This document shows, piece by piece, positions 40,376-49,206 of a stretch of DNA of 64,000 bases. Source of the DNA: Pseudodonghicola sp048268305 (lineage in GTDB: Bacteria; Pseudomonadota; Alphaproteobacteria; Rhodobacterales; Rhodobacteraceae); assembly GCF_048268305.1 (NCBI RefSeq), contig NZ_JBLWVT010000007.1, positions 124,001 to 188,000 of the forward strand, written 5' to 3'. The translations under genes were made by a program, and so were the position numbers. The notes under the pieces were generated by a model. That model was not told the origin of the DNA. It saw only the letters and a list, made by a program, of their open reading frames with translations, and did not search any database. Positions within the stretch are counted from its first letter, which is position 1. Each line of letters opens with the position of its first letter.

Positions 40376-43300
40376 TTATTCCAGCTCGATCAGCAAATCC
40401 TTGGCGTCAATCTGGGTGCCGGGCTGGACGTGCAGCGCCTTGATGGTGGCATCGCGTTCGGCATGCAGGCCGGTTTCCATCTTCATCGCCTCGATCGTCA
40501 GCAGCAGATCGCCTTCCTTGACCTGTTGGCCGACCTGCACCGCGACGGTGGCGACGACGCCCGGCATCGGCGCGCCGATGTGATTGCCATTGCCCTGCTC
40601 CGCCTTGGGGCGGGCGACCTTGGCAGCTTTCACCAGACGGTTCGGCACCCGGATGGTGCGCGGCTGGCCGTTCAGTTCGAAGAAGACCTTCACCTCGCCG
40701 TTCTCATCGGTCTCGCCCACCGCCTGGCAGCGGATTTCCAGCGTCTTGCCGGGGTCGATCTCGGCCGAGATCTCCTCGCCCGGCTCCATGCCATAGAAGA
40801 AGGTCTTGGTCGGCAGGGTCCGCACCGGGCCATACATCCGGTGCCGGCCCATGTAATCGAGGAAGACCTTGGGATACATCAGATATCCCATCAGATCCTC
40901 GTCATCGATGTGCTTGCCTTCCAGCTCGGCCTTCAGCTTGGCGCGGGTCTCGTCGAGATCGACGGCGGGCAGATGCTTGCCCGGGCGTTCGGTATTGGGC
41001 ACCTCGTCCTTCAGCACCTTCTTCAGGATCACCTCGGGAAAGCCCTGCGGCGGTTGGCCCAGATTGCCGCGCATCATGTCGATCACCGAATCCGGGAAGC
41101 TGACCTCGACGGCCGGATCCTCGACCTGGGCGCGGGTCAGACCCTGGCTCACCATCATCAGCGCCATGTCGCCCACCACCTTGGACGAGGGCGTGACCTT
41201 GACGATATCGCCGAACATCATGTTCACATCGGCATAGGTCTTGGCGACCTCGTGCCAGCGGTCCTCCAGCCCGAGGCTGCGGGCCTGGGCCTTGAGGTTG
41301 GTGAACTGGCCGCCCGGCATCTCGTGCAGATAGACCTCGGAGGCCGGCGCCTGCAGGCCGGATTCGAAGGCGGCGTATTGGCCGCGCACCGCTTCGAAGT
41401 AATCGCTGATCTCGCGGATCGCGTCGATGTCGAGCCCGGTGTCGCGATCGGTGTGGCGCAGCGCCTCGACCACAGACCCCAGCGTCGCCTGGCTGGTGTT
41501 GCCCGAGAAGCTGTCCATCGCGCAATCGACCGCATCCACCCCGGCCTCTGCCGCCGCCAGGATCGAGGCGATGGCGACACCGGCGGTGTCATGGGTGTGA
41601 TAGTGGATCGGCAGCCCGACCTCCTGCTTCAGCGCGCGCACCAGCGCCTTGGCCGAGGCCGGCTTCATCAGCCCGGCCATGTCCTTCAGCCCCAGCACAT
41701 GGGCGCCGGCGGCCTCAAGCTCTTTGGCCATGCCGATGTAGTATTTCAGATCGTATTTCGACCGATCCGGATCGAGCAGGTCACCAGTATAGCAGATGGT
41801 GCCTTCGCAGATCTTGTTCTGCTCGATCACCGCATCCATGGCGACGCGCATGTTCTCGACCCAGTTCAGGCTGTCGAAGACGCGGAAGACGTCGATGTTC
41901 TGCGCCGCTTCCTTGACGAAGGCCTGCACCACGTTGTCGGGATAGTTGGTATAGCCGACGCCGTTGGAGCCCCTCAGCAGCATCTGCGTCATCAGGTTCG
42001 GCAGCGCCTCGCGCAGGTCGCGCAGCCGCTGCCAGGGGCATTCCTGCAAGAAGCGATAGGCGACATCGAAGGTCGCGCCGCCCCAGCATTCGACCGAGAG
42101 GAGTTGCGGCAGGTTGGCGGCATAGGCGGGGGCGACCCGGATCATGTCGATCGACCGCATCCGGGTTGCCAGCAGCGACTGATGCCCGTCGCGCATGGTG
42201 GTATCGGTGATCAGCAACTGCTGTTGCGCCCGCATCCAGTCGGCCACCGCCTTGGGGCCCTTGTGCTCCAGCAGGTTGCGGGTGCCCATCTGCGGCTCGG
42301 CCTTCTTGGTCGGCGGCTTCGGCAGCTTCAGCCCCGCCACCGGCAGCGGCCGGTCCTTGGTCTCGGGGTGACCGTTCACCGTGATATCGGCGATATAGGT
42401 CAGCACCTTGGTGCCGCGGTCCTGCCGTTTCGGAAAATGGAACAGCGCCGGCGTGTCGTCGATGAACTTGGTGGTATAGGTGTTGTTCAGGAACACCGGG
42501 TGTTTCAGCAGGTTCTCGACAAAGGCGATATTGGTGTTCACCCCGCGGATGCGGAATTCGCGCAGCGCGCGGTCCATCCGGGCGATGGCCTTCTGCGGCG
42601 TCTGGGCGTGGGCGGTGACCTTGACCAGCAGCGAATCGTAATACCGCGTGATCACGCCCCCGGCGTAAGCCGTGCCGCCATCCAGCCGGATGCCCATGCC
42701 GGTGGCGGTGCGATAGGCGCTGATGCGGCCATAGTCGGGGATGAAGTTGTTCTGCGGATCCTCGGTGGTGATCCGGGTCTGCAGCGCGTGGCCGTTCAGC
42801 CGGATATCGTCCTGGCTGGCCTTGCCGGTGGCCTCGGCGATGGTCTTGCCCTCGGCGATCAGGATCTGCGCCTGCACGATGTCGATGCCGGTGACCTCTT
42901 CGGTCACCGTGTGCTCGACCTGAACGCGCGGGTTCACCTCGATGAAATAGAACTGCTCCGTCTCCATATCCATCAGGAATTCGACGGTGCCGGCGCATTC
43001 GTAATTGACGTGCTTGCAGATGCGATAACCCAGATCGCAGATCTCGGCCCGCTGCGCCTCGGTCAGATAGGGGGCGGGGGCGCGTTCGACGACCTTCTGG
43101 TTGCGGCGCTGGACCGAACAGTCGCGCTCGTAGAGATGATACATGCCGCCATGCTTGTCGCCGAGGATCTGAACCTCGACATGGCGGGCGCGGGTGATCA
43201 TCTTTTCAAGGTAACCCTCGCCATTGCCAAAGGCGGCTTCGGCCTCGCGTCGGCCTTCCATCACCTTCTCGGGCAGTTCCTTGGCGTTCAGGATCGGCCG

Positions 43301-43813
43301 CATGCCACGGCCGCCGCCGCCCCAGGAGGCCTTGAGCATCAGCGGAAAGCCGATCTCCTCGGCCTCCTTGACGATGACCTCCATATCGTCGCCCAGCACT
43401 TCCGTCGCCGGGATCACCGGCACGCCGGCAGCGACGGCGACCTTGCGGGCGCTGGCCTTGTCGCCAAGCGCGCGCATGGTGTCGGCCTTCGGCCCGATGA
43501 AGGTGATGCCGGCCTTTTCGCAGGCCTCGACGAAATCCGGGTTCTCGGACAACAGCCCATAGCCGGGGTGGATGGCATCCGCCCCGCTTTCGCGGGCGAC
43601 GCGGATGATCTCCTCGATCGACAGGTAGGCGGCAACCGGCCCCATGCCTTCGCCGATCTTATAGGCCTCGTCCGCCTTGAACCGATGCAGGCTGAGCTTG
43701 TCCTCCTCCGCATAGATGGCGACGGTCTTCTTGCCCATCTCGTTGGCGGCACGCATCACCCGGATGGCGATTTCGCCCCGGTTTGCGATCAGGATCTTGC
43801 GGAAGTCGGACAT
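40376..43813 (-). CDS. pyc: Pyruvate carboxylase
   Basis: A 1145-residue biotin enzyme that carboxylates pyruvate to oxaloacetate for anaplerosis. Domains in order: biotin carboxylase about 1-455 (FRKILIANRGEIAIRVMRA, ATP-grasp KASWGGGGRGM, EVNPRVQVEHTVTEE), carboxyltransferase about 535-805 (TTMRDGHQSLLATRMR, VECWGGATFDVAYRFL), PYC-OADA linker, and BCCP with the biotin-Lys motif EAMKMET near the C-terminus. Full length for the family. The ATG at 43813 follows GAGGTG and is preferred over a GTG six bases earlier. It complements MaeB in balancing C3 and C4 pools. Confidence 0.98.
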   Translation of the reverse strand: MSDFRKILIANRGEIAIRVMRAANEMGKKTVAIYAEEDKLSLHRFKADEAYKIGEGMGPVAAYLSIEEIIRVARESGADAIHPGYGLLSENPDFVEACEKAGITFIGPKADTMRALGDKASARKVAVAAGVPVIPATEVLGDDMEVIVKEAEEIGFPLMLKASWGGGGRGMRPILNAKELPEKVMEGRREAEAAFGNGEGYLEKMITRARHVEVQILGDKHGGMYHLYERDCSVQRRNQKVVERAPAPYLTEAQRAEICDLGYRICKHVNYECAGTVEFLMDMETEQFYFIEVNPRVQVEHTVTEEVTGIDIVQAQILIAEGKTIAEATGKASQDDIRLNGHALQTRITTEDPQNNFIPDYGRISAYRTATGMGIRLDGGTAYAGGVITRYYDSLLVKVTAHAQTPQKAIARMDRALREFRIRGVNTNIAFVENLLKHPVFLNNTYTTKFIDDTPALFHFPKRQDRGTKVLTYIADITVNGHPETKDRPLPVAGLKLPKPPTKKAEPQMGTRNLLEHKGPKAVADWMRAQQQLLITDTTMRDGHQSLLATRMRSIDMIRVAPAYAANLPQLLSVECWGGATFDVAYRFLQECPWQRLRDLREALPNLMTQMLLRGSNGVGYTNYPDNVVQAFVKEAAQNIDVFRVFDSLNWVENMRVAMDAVIEQNKICEGTICYTGDLLDPDRSKYDLKYYIGMAKELEAAGAHVLGLKDMAGLMKPASAKALVRALKQEVGLPIHYHTHDTAGVAIASILAAAEAGVDAVDCAMDSFSGNTSQATLGSVVEALRHTDRDTGLDIDAIREISDYFEAVRGQYAAFESGLQAPASEVYLHEMPGGQFTNLKAQARSLGLEDRWHEVAKTYADVNMMFGDIVKVTPSSKVVGDMALMMVSQGLTRAQVEDPAVEVSFPDSVIDMMRGNLGQPPQGFPEVILKKVLKDEVPNTERPGKHLPAVDLDETRAKLKAELEGKHIDDEDLMGYLMYPKVFLDYMGRHRMYGPVRTLPTKTFFYGMEPGEEISAEIDPGKTLEIRCQAVGETDENGEVKVFFELNGQPRTIRVPNRLVKAAKVARPKAEQGNGNHIGAPMPGVVATVAVQVGQQVKEGDLLLTIEAMKMETGLHAERDATIKALHVQPGTQIDAKDLLIELE

Positions 43814-43923
43814 GGTCACCTCTGTTGGTCTTTAGGGTGTTGCCGCGGTGCAGCGTGATTTGCTGCAAAGGCGTAGCGGCGTTTTCCCGGTGTGACCAGC
43901 ATGGTTGCGCTATCGGTCTGTCA

Positions 43924-45087
43924 TCAATTTGTCATTGGGTGCGGCAGGGCCGGCAGCGGGATGGCCGGCGGCAGATCACCCAGGCGCTCCATGCCCAATT
44001 GCCCCATATTTGCCACCAGATCGCGGCGCAGCACCTCGATCAGATGCGCCGGGCCCTTGGCGCCGAGGGCGCCCAGCGCATAGTGGAACGGCCGCGCCAT
44101 CATCACGAAATCGGCGCCCAGTGCGCGGGCGCGCAGGATGTCGAGCGCGCTTTCGGCACCACTGTCGAAGATCAGCGGCAGTCGGGTGGCGGCGCGAATC
44201 CGCGGCAGCGCCTCGATCGAGGAGGGGGCGCCGTCGAACTGCCGGCCGGCATGGTTCGAGACCCAGAGCGCATCGACACCGATCCGCTCCAGCGGGTCGG
44301 CATCCTCGGGACGCAGCACGCCCTTGATCAGCAGGGGCCCCTGCCAGTGATCGCGCAGCCATTTCACATAGCTCATGTCCGGCGAGGTGCGCAGCAGATA
44401 GCCGACATGCGCGGTCGAGGACAGCGCGCCGCTGGCCGCCTGCACGTATTTGTCCAACATCCGCATATGCGGCATGCCGCGGCGGGCCATCCCCAGCGCC
44501 CAGGCCGGCCGCATCGCCACCTGCGCCAGCAGCCGCGGGGTCAGTTTCGGCGGTTGGGTCAGCCCGGATCGGGTCTGCCGTTCGCGGCGCGAGGCGACCG
44601 GAACGTCGACCGTCAGAATCAGCGCCTTGAACCCCGCGTCGCGCACGCGGTTCAGCATATCGGCGCGGATGCCTTCATCCTTCGGCGGATAAAGCTGGAA
44701 CCAGCCGTGATCGCCCAGATGTGGCGCCAGATCCTCGGGGCATTGGCTCGCCACGGTGGAGAGCGAATAGGGAATGCCGGCTTCGGCCGCGGCTCTGGCC
44801 AGATGGCCTTCGGCATCGGGCCAGATCAGCCCCGACATCCCCACCGGCGAGATGCCGAAGGGCAGTGGAAAGTCCTGTCCCAGGAAGCGCGTGCCCAGAT
44901 CCGGGGTTTGCGGCCCGTGCAGGATCGAGGGCAGGAAGCCCACGGCGTCGAGCGCGGTGCGGTTGCGGGTCTTTGTGGCCTCGGTGCCGGTGCCGCTGTC
45001 GAGGTACTCCCAGACGAATTTCGGCAACCGCTGGCGGGCGCGGCGTTTCAGGTCGGGAACGCTTGGGTATGTGCTGTGCAGGTCCAT
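43924..45087 (-). CDS. FMN-dependent alpha-hydroxy-acid dehydrogenase (L-lactate dehydrogenase-like)
   Basis: A 387-residue flavoenzyme of the LldD/glycolate oxidase family. Landmarks are YPSVPDLKRRARQRLPKFVW at the N-terminus, the conserved WVSNHAGRQFDGAPSSIEAL with catalytic His and Arg, and DSGAESALDILRARALGADFV followed by RPFHYALGALG, the FMN-binding end. It probably oxidises L-lactate or a related 2-hydroxy acid to the 2-keto acid, passing electrons to quinone or cytochrome. MDLHSTYP at 45087 is the family-like start. It ends 110 bases before pyc, whose product is made from pyruvate, so a lactate-to-oxaloacetate link is plausible. Confidence 0.9.
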   Translation of the reverse strand: MDLHSTYPSVPDLKRRARQRLPKFVWEYLDSGTGTEATKTRNRTALDAVGFLPSILHGPQTPDLGTRFLGQDFPLPFGISPVGMSGLIWPDAEGHLARAAAEAGIPYSLSTVASQCPEDLAPHLGDHGWFQLYPPKDEGIRADMLNRVRDAGFKALILTVDVPVASRRERQTRSGLTQPPKLTPRLLAQVAMRPAWALGMARRGMPHMRMLDKYVQAASGALSSTAHVGYLLRTSPDMSYVKWLRDHWQGPLLIKGVLRPEDADPLERIGVDALWVSNHAGRQFDGAPSSIEALPRIRAATRLPLIFDSGAESALDILRARALGADFVMMARPFHYALGALGAKGPAHLIEVLRRDLVANMGQLGMERLGDLPPAIPLPALPHPMTN

Positions 45088-45166
45088 GGTGGGATTTGTC
45101 GCCAAACAGGTGCGATTGTCCAGTCTGCGACATTGCGGCTGGGCGTGGGTAAGCTATCTTGGCGAT

Positions 45167-45589
45167 ATGGATGATCTTTCCCGATTTCACGACGCGCAGC
45201 AGGATGCCTGGCCCCAAGCCCTGGCCGAACTGCAGGCGGGAGCCAAGAGCAGCCACTGGATGTGGTTCATCTTTCCGCAGTTGCGTGGGCTCGGCCGGTC
45301 GGCCACCGCGCGGCGCTATGGCCTTGCCAATCTGGCCGAGGCCAGGGCCTATCTCGCCGATCCGGTGCTGGGGGCGCGGCTGCAACAGGCGGCACGGGCG
45401 ATGCTGGATCATCCCGAGCGCAGCGCCCAGGCGATTCTGGGCCCGGTGGACGCGGTCAAGCTGCGCTCCTGCGCGACGCTGTTCGAGGCGGCGGGCGGCG
45501 GTCCGGTCTTTGCCGAGCTGCTGGAGACCTTCTATGACGGGAGTCGCTGCGGTGCGACGCGGGACCTGTTGCGAAGCGGCGGTCTATAG
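45167..45589 (+). CDS. DUF1810 family protein
   Basis: A 140-residue protein matching DUF1810: LSRFHDAQQDAWPQALAELQ, then SSHWMWFIFPQLRGLGRS, GLANLAEARAYLADPVLGAR and VDAVKLRSCATLFEAA. The family has no agreed function; members are small cytoplasmic helical proteins, sometimes called calpastatin-like. Start ATG at 45167 is immediately before the conserved N-terminus; a longer upstream frame lies over lldD and is rejected. Confidence 0.93.
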   Translation: MDDLSRFHDAQQDAWPQALAELQAGAKSSHWMWFIFPQLRGLGRSATARRYGLANLAEARAYLADPVLGARLQQAARAMLDHPERSAQAILGPVDAVKLRSCATLFEAAGGGPVFAELLETFYDGSRCGATRDLLRSGGL

Positions 45590-45632
45590 CGTCACGCTAC
45601 TCAGGGCGTCATAAATACGTTACATTGGCATC

Positions 45633-45953
45633 ATGTTCCGATGCCTCGCCCCGTTGGCCCTGATCGTCGCGCTTGGCGCGGGGGCTTCCGTGCGGGCGGC
45701 CTCGCCCCTGGCCGAGGTGATCTGCGAACCGACCGACAAGATGCACGACCGGCTGGAGCGGCGGATGCGCCTCAGCCGCACCGCCAGCGGCATCCGCGAC
45801 CAGGATCAGGTGATCGAATTGTGGTCCGCGCAGAACGGTGCGTGGGCGCTGGTGGCGACCTATGCGACTGGAATATCTTGTCTTTTGGCAATGGGGGAAA
45901 ATTGGCAGACCTTCATGCCGAAGGTCGCCGCAGAGCCCGGACCCGGAGGCTAG
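45633..45953 (+). CDS. Small secreted protein of unknown function
   Basis: A 106-residue protein with a signal peptide (MFRCLAPLALIVALGAGASVRA). The mature part has CEPTDKMHDRLERRMRLSRT and a second Cys in TGISCLLAMGENW, a pattern I recall in short Rhodobacteraceae hypothetical proteins but cannot name. The two Cys residues may form a disulfide. It lies 43 bases after DUF1810 and ends before a hairpin shared with the cold-shock gene. Confidence 0.75.
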   Translation: MFRCLAPLALIVALGAGASVRAASPLAEVICEPTDKMHDRLERRMRLSRTASGIRDQDQVIELWSAQNGAWALVATYATGISCLLAMGENWQTFMPKVAAEPGPGG

Positions 45954-45959
45954 GGGAAA

Positions 45960-45991
45960 CGCCCGCCCCGACAAGGGGGCAGGGGCGGGCG
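45960..45991. terminator. Hairpin between secreted protein gene and cold-shock gene
   Basis: CGCCCGCCCC (45960-45969) pairs with GGGGCGGGCG (45982-45991) between two convergent genes. A strong stem but no long U-tract in either direction, so termination is probable and not certain. Confidence 0.5.
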
Positions 45992-46011
45992 AGACTTAAA
46001 GGGGGGAATGC

Positions 46012-46218
46012 TTACAACGCTTTCAAATCCCCGGCCATTTGGCGGCCGTCGCGTCCGTCCAGAAGTTCGTAGGAAACTTTCTGATTGTCGGCCAGCCCCG
46101 TCATCCCGGAGCGCTCAACGGCCGAGATGTGGACGAACACATCCTTGCCGCCTTCATCCGGCGCGATGAAGCCATAGCCTTTGGTGGTATTGAACCATTT
46201 CACGGTGCCAGTCGGCAT
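46012..46218 (-). CDS. Cold-shock protein (CspA family)
   Basis: A 68-residue single cold-shock domain that binds single-stranded RNA/DNA. RNP1 is KGYGFIAPD and RNP2 is DVFVHISAV; the start MPTGTVKWFNTTKGYGF is typical. The ATG at 46218 follows GGAGACACGGG; the long leader (about 46219-46370) is consistent with the RNA-level regulation common for csp genes. It could be CspA-like or stationary-phase-induced; subtype not set. Confidence 0.95.
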   Translation of the reverse strand: MPTGTVKWFNTTKGYGFIAPDEGGKDVFVHISAVERSGMTGLADNQKVSYELLDGRDGRQMAGDLKAL

Positions 46219-46447
46219 CTCCCGTGTCTCCTTCTGACTTGCTCTTGGCCCCGCGCATCCTCGCAGGCGCGGGGGCGTGACCGATTGCACAGATGACCGG
46301 CTCAAGATCGTCGAAGGCGGCGTCTGATCAGCGGCAACGCAGAAAAAGGATCGCATGGAACCCATAAAAATCAAGGAAAAGGGGATGCAGCGGCCCAGGA
46401 TGCCGGATATTTGCGCAAGAGGCGTTCATCGGGCAACGGAGACAGAG

Positions 46448-46768
46448 ATGATCCTTTACGGGCTAAAGACCTGCGACACCTGCCGAAAGGCGCTGAAATC
46501 CCTGCCGGGAGCGGAGTTCGTCGATGTCCGCGCCGACGGCATGCCGGCCGAGGTGCTGGAGACGGCGCTGGCGCAGTTCGGCGCGGCGCTGGTCAATACC
46601 CGCTCGACCACCTGGCGGGAGCTGTCCGAGGCGGAGCGCACGCGCGCCCCGCTCGACCTTCTGCGCGCCCACCCGACGCTGATGAAACGGCCGCTGGTCG
46701 TCGACGGCGACGGGCAGATGCACCTGGGCTGGACGGCGGAAACCCGCGCGGCCCTTGGCGCCGCCTGA
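46448..46768 (+). CDS. Arsenate reductase/Spx-like (ArsC family) thioredoxin-fold protein
   Basis: A 106-residue thioredoxin-fold protein of the ArsC/Spx family. The CxxC motif is in LKTCDTCRKALK at 7-18, and RPLVVDGDGQMHLGW is the conserved C-terminal block. The third Cys of true ArsC is not obvious, and the second CxxC position makes a YffB-like oxidoreductase likely. The ATG at 46448 is chosen; the upstream in-frame start lies in the csp leader. Co-oriented with the membrane protein 39 bases downstream. Confidence 0.88.
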   Translation: MILYGLKTCDTCRKALKSLPGAEFVDVRADGMPAEVLETALAQFGAALVNTRSTTWRELSEAERTRAPLDLLRAHPTLMKRPLVVDGDGQMHLGWTAETRAALGAA

Positions 46769-46807
46769 GCCGATACCTATCTGCCAATCGTCAAGGAGAC
46801 CAAGACA

Positions 46808-47176
46808 ATGCGCAATGCTGCCCTGGTACTGGGTCTGATCGGCGGGATCGTCGGGATGATCGTGGGCTTTTTCAGCTATGGCTATACCGTGGCGATCGAC
46901 CACTTCGGCCAAGTCGACGGGTTTTTCGAACAGGTGGCGAATGTGGACGTGATCCGCACCGCCTCGCTGTTGTCGCCGCTGCTGGCGATCGCCGGCGGCG
47001 CCATGGCTCGGGCCCGGGCGTTGCTGGGCGGTCTGCTGATGCTGATTTCGGCCGGGGGCATGTATTACGCCTTCGGTTTCAACGTCTTCACCATGTTCCC
47101 GATCGCCTTCATCGGCTTGGGCGGGGTGCTGGCGCTGGCCGCCGGTAAGCCGGACGAGCCGAAGGCGCATTTCTAG
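46808..47176 (+). CDS. Small membrane protein of unknown function
   Basis: A 122-residue protein with three to four hydrophobic helices (about 5-27, 53-72, 72-95 and 98-113), Gly-rich throughout (LVLGLIGGIVGMIVGFFSYGY) and a charged C-terminus KPDEPKAHF. No domain recognised. RBS AAGGAGAC precedes the ATG. Its stop overlaps the convergent BufC-like gene by four bases. Confidence 0.8.
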   Translation: MRNAALVLGLIGGIVGMIVGFFSYGYTVAIDHFGQVDGFFEQVANVDVIRTASLLSPLLAIAGGAMARARALLGGLLMLISAGGMYYAFGFNVFTMFPIAFIGLGGVLALAAGKPDEPKAHF

Positions 47177-47910
47177 GGCAACTCGGCCCCGATGATCGCG
47201 CCGCCCTGCAACAGCAGGGTGAAGAGGGCGGTGAGGTCGAAGTTTTCCACCTCTGCCCGCGCGCGCTCCTCTGCCGCGCCCAGCGGGGCCCCCTGCAGCA
47301 GCGCCGCGACGAAGCCCGCGCCGCCCGGCGGCAAGAGCTGGGGGAGCGGGTCATAGGTGGGGCGGGTGATCAGCACATCCTGTGCCACGGCCGCCGGGGC
47401 AGGGGCGTCCGCCTCGGTATTGAAACGCCAGATGTCGAGGATCGGCCAGGGCGAGCGCAGGAGTTGCAGCGCCGGGGCAAGGTCGAGGCGCGCCTCGGCC
47501 AATCGTTCGGGCGGCAGGGCGGCGAGTTGCTCCACCGGCAGGGGCGTGGCATCGGCGGCGTGATAGGCGCGGCGCAGCGCCAGCTCCAGCCGGGCCACGT
47601 CGCCGAGATAGCCCAGATCGGCAAGCTGCGGCTGCTGCTCAAGAAATTCGGGAAAGCCCTCGCCGTAGAGCATCAGCAGCGGCGACACCGGCGGGCAGGC
47701 GCGCAGGAAGCGGCGGGCGAGCCCGTTCATGTTGTCGTCCCCGAGCAGGCGGGTGATCACCGGAAACCCGCTGCGGAGCGCGTCGATCAGGCCGACGGTG
47801 ACGGTGTTGCGATGGATGGCGAAGCGGCCGGGGCGGTCGAACAGCCCCTCGGGCAGCGGCGAGGTTGGATCGAGCAGGGCGCGGGCGAGCCGCTCGTCGC
47901 GGGCGCTCAT
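47173..47910 (-). CDS. bufC: BufC/HvfC-type DUF2063 protein (bufferin maturation partner)
   Basis: A 245-residue protein of the DUF2063 (HvfC/BufC N-terminal) family. GRFAIHRNTVTVGLIDALRS followed by GFPVITRLLGDD and FPEFLEQ...LGYLGDVARLELA are its conserved blocks. In bufferin and methanobactin systems this protein partners the DUF692 enzyme and helps it bind the precursor peptide. The bufB stop and bufC start overlap by four bases (ATGA), so the two are coupled. Last gene of the bufA-bufB-bufC order. Confidence 0.9.
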   Translation of the reverse strand: MSARDERLARALLDPTSPLPEGLFDRPGRFAIHRNTVTVGLIDALRSGFPVITRLLGDDNMNGLARRFLRACPPVSPLLMLYGEGFPEFLEQQPQLADLGYLGDVARLELALRRAYHAADATPLPVEQLAALPPERLAEARLDLAPALQLLRSPWPILDIWRFNTEADAPAPAAVAQDVLITRPTYDPLPQLLPPGGAGFVAALLQGAPLGAAEERARAEVENFDLTALFTLLLQGGAIIGAELP

Positions 47911-48761
47911 CGCGGCAGGCTTTCCAGGGCGCGTGCGGCGCGGGCCGCTTCGGCCGCGAGCACCGGCCAGTCGGGGATATCATTGTCCCATTCGATCAAC
48001 ACCGGGCGCGGGCCGCTGTGGGCGAGCGTATAATCGAGCAGCGCCCAGACCGGATCGGCGACCGGCGACCCGTGATCGTCGATCAACACCGGGGCGCCTT
48101 GATCGTCCTGCTGCGCCTCATGGCCGCCAAGGTGAATCTCTCCCACCCGCTCCAGCGGCAGGGCATCGACATAGGCCTGCGGCGAGAATCCGAGGTTCCA
48201 GGCCGAGACGAAGACATTGTTGATATCGAGCAGCAACCCGCAGCCCGTGCGGCGGCAAAGCTCGGCCAGAAAATCCGGTTCTTCCCAGGTGCTTTCAACG
48301 AAACTGACATAGCTTGAGGGGTTTTCCAGCAACATCCGCCGCCCCAGCGTCTCTTGCATCTGGTCGATATGCTCGACCAGCCGGGCCAGGGTCGCATCGG
48401 TATAGGCCAGCGGCAGGAGATCGTTCAGAAAGGCGCCCGCATGGCTGGACCAGGCGAGATGTTCGGAAAAGCTGGCGGGGGTCAGCCAGTCGCAGAGATG
48501 TTTCAGCCGGGCCAGATGGTCGGGATCGAGCGGGGCGGCGCCGCCCAGACTGGCCCCGACCCCGTGCACCGAGATGGGGAAGCGTTCCGCCAGATGGCGC
48601 AATTGCGCCAGTGGCCGGCCGCCGGCGCCCATGTAGTTCTCGGCGTGGATCTCAAGCCAGCGCACCGCCCCCGGGGCGGCGCAGAGATCGGCGAAATGCT
48701 GCGGCTTGAACCCCACCCCCGCCGCATCGGGCAGGCAGAGCGCGGCCACGGCGCCGGTCAT
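47907..48761 (-). CDS. bufB: DUF692 family RiPP-modifying enzyme (BufB, MbnB-like)
   Basis: A 284-residue TIM-barrel iron enzyme. Conserved metal-site blocks are WLEIHAENYMG, SVHGVGASLGG, FSEHLAW, MLLENPSSY, LLLDINNVFVSAWN and EIHLGGH, as in UPF0276/MbnB. MbnB-family proteins use a multi-iron center and oxygen to convert Cys residues of a precursor peptide into oxazolone-thioamide or thiooxazole groups. Start ATG at 48761 overlaps the bufA stop by one base (TGATGA); the longer upstream frame lies over bufA and is rejected. Substrate should be the DUF2282 protein encoded just upstream. Confidence 0.93.
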   Translation of the reverse strand: MTGAVAALCLPDAAGVGFKPQHFADLCAAPGAVRWLEIHAENYMGAGGRPLAQLRHLAERFPISVHGVGASLGGAAPLDPDHLARLKHLCDWLTPASFSEHLAWSSHAGAFLNDLLPLAYTDATLARLVEHIDQMQETLGRRMLLENPSSYVSFVESTWEEPDFLAELCRRTGCGLLLDINNVFVSAWNLGFSPQAYVDALPLERVGEIHLGGHEAQQDDQGAPVLIDDHGSPVADPVWALLDYTLAHSGPRPVLIEWDNDIPDWPVLAAEAARAARALESLPR

Positions 48762-49066
48762 CAGGAAGGCATATCGCGATTCAGCGGCTTCAGCGCACCC
48801 TGACGCGGGGTGCCGTCCGCCATCGGCGGCAGCGAGATGTCCTTGCAGGTGCCGACGTTGACGAGTTTCCAGGCATTGCCCTGATAATCCACGGTCGAAC
48901 TGCCGGCGCAGGTGGTGCCGGGACCGGCGGCGCAATCATTCTGCCCGGCCAGCGAGACGCCAAAGCATTTCTCTTTGGTTTGGGCCTGCGCATCGGACCC
49001 AAGAGTTGCGCTGAGTGCCGCGCTGAGGGCGCCAGCGATGGCCAGCGATTTGACGGCTTGGGACAT
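48761..49066 (-). CDS. bufA: Bufferin precursor, DUF2282 (BufA1-type) periplasmic peptide
   Basis: A 101-residue protein. Signal peptide MSQAVKSLAIAGALSAALSA with cleavage near AQA (about residue 28). The mature part has four conserved Cys: C34 (KEKCFGVSLAGQNDC), C45, C53 (PGTTCAG) and C74 (NVGTCKDI), the classic DUF2282 pattern KCxGVSLAGxNDCAAGxG. In Caulobacter and other bacteria these proteins (GigA/bufferin) are modified at central Cys residues and bind copper in the periplasm. The first gene of a three-gene operon with bufB and bufC; RBS GGAGGAAA precedes the ATG. No DoxX (BufD) gene is nearby. Confidence 0.92.
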   Translation of the reverse strand: MSQAVKSLAIAGALSAALSATLGSDAQAQTKEKCFGVSLAGQNDCAAGPGTTCAGSSTVDYQGNAWKLVNVGTCKDISLPPMADGTPRQGALKPLNRDMPS

Positions 49067-49206
49067 GCGGTTTTCCTCCGTTTGGATGATTTATCGCGAG
49101 TGTCGCAGGAAAATCGGCGGCTGTCGCGGGGAATAGGGGGGATTTTGCGCCCTCTCCCAAGGCACCGGCCCTTTCGGGCCGATGCAGAGAGCGGGAATGC
49201 TTGCGG

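Noticed and set aside
40430..43858. A 1142-codon plus-strand frame opposite pyruvate carboxylase
   Set aside because: It is a His/Gly/Leu-rich antisense frame produced by high GC at third positions; the minus strand encodes a full pyruvate carboxylase with all motifs.
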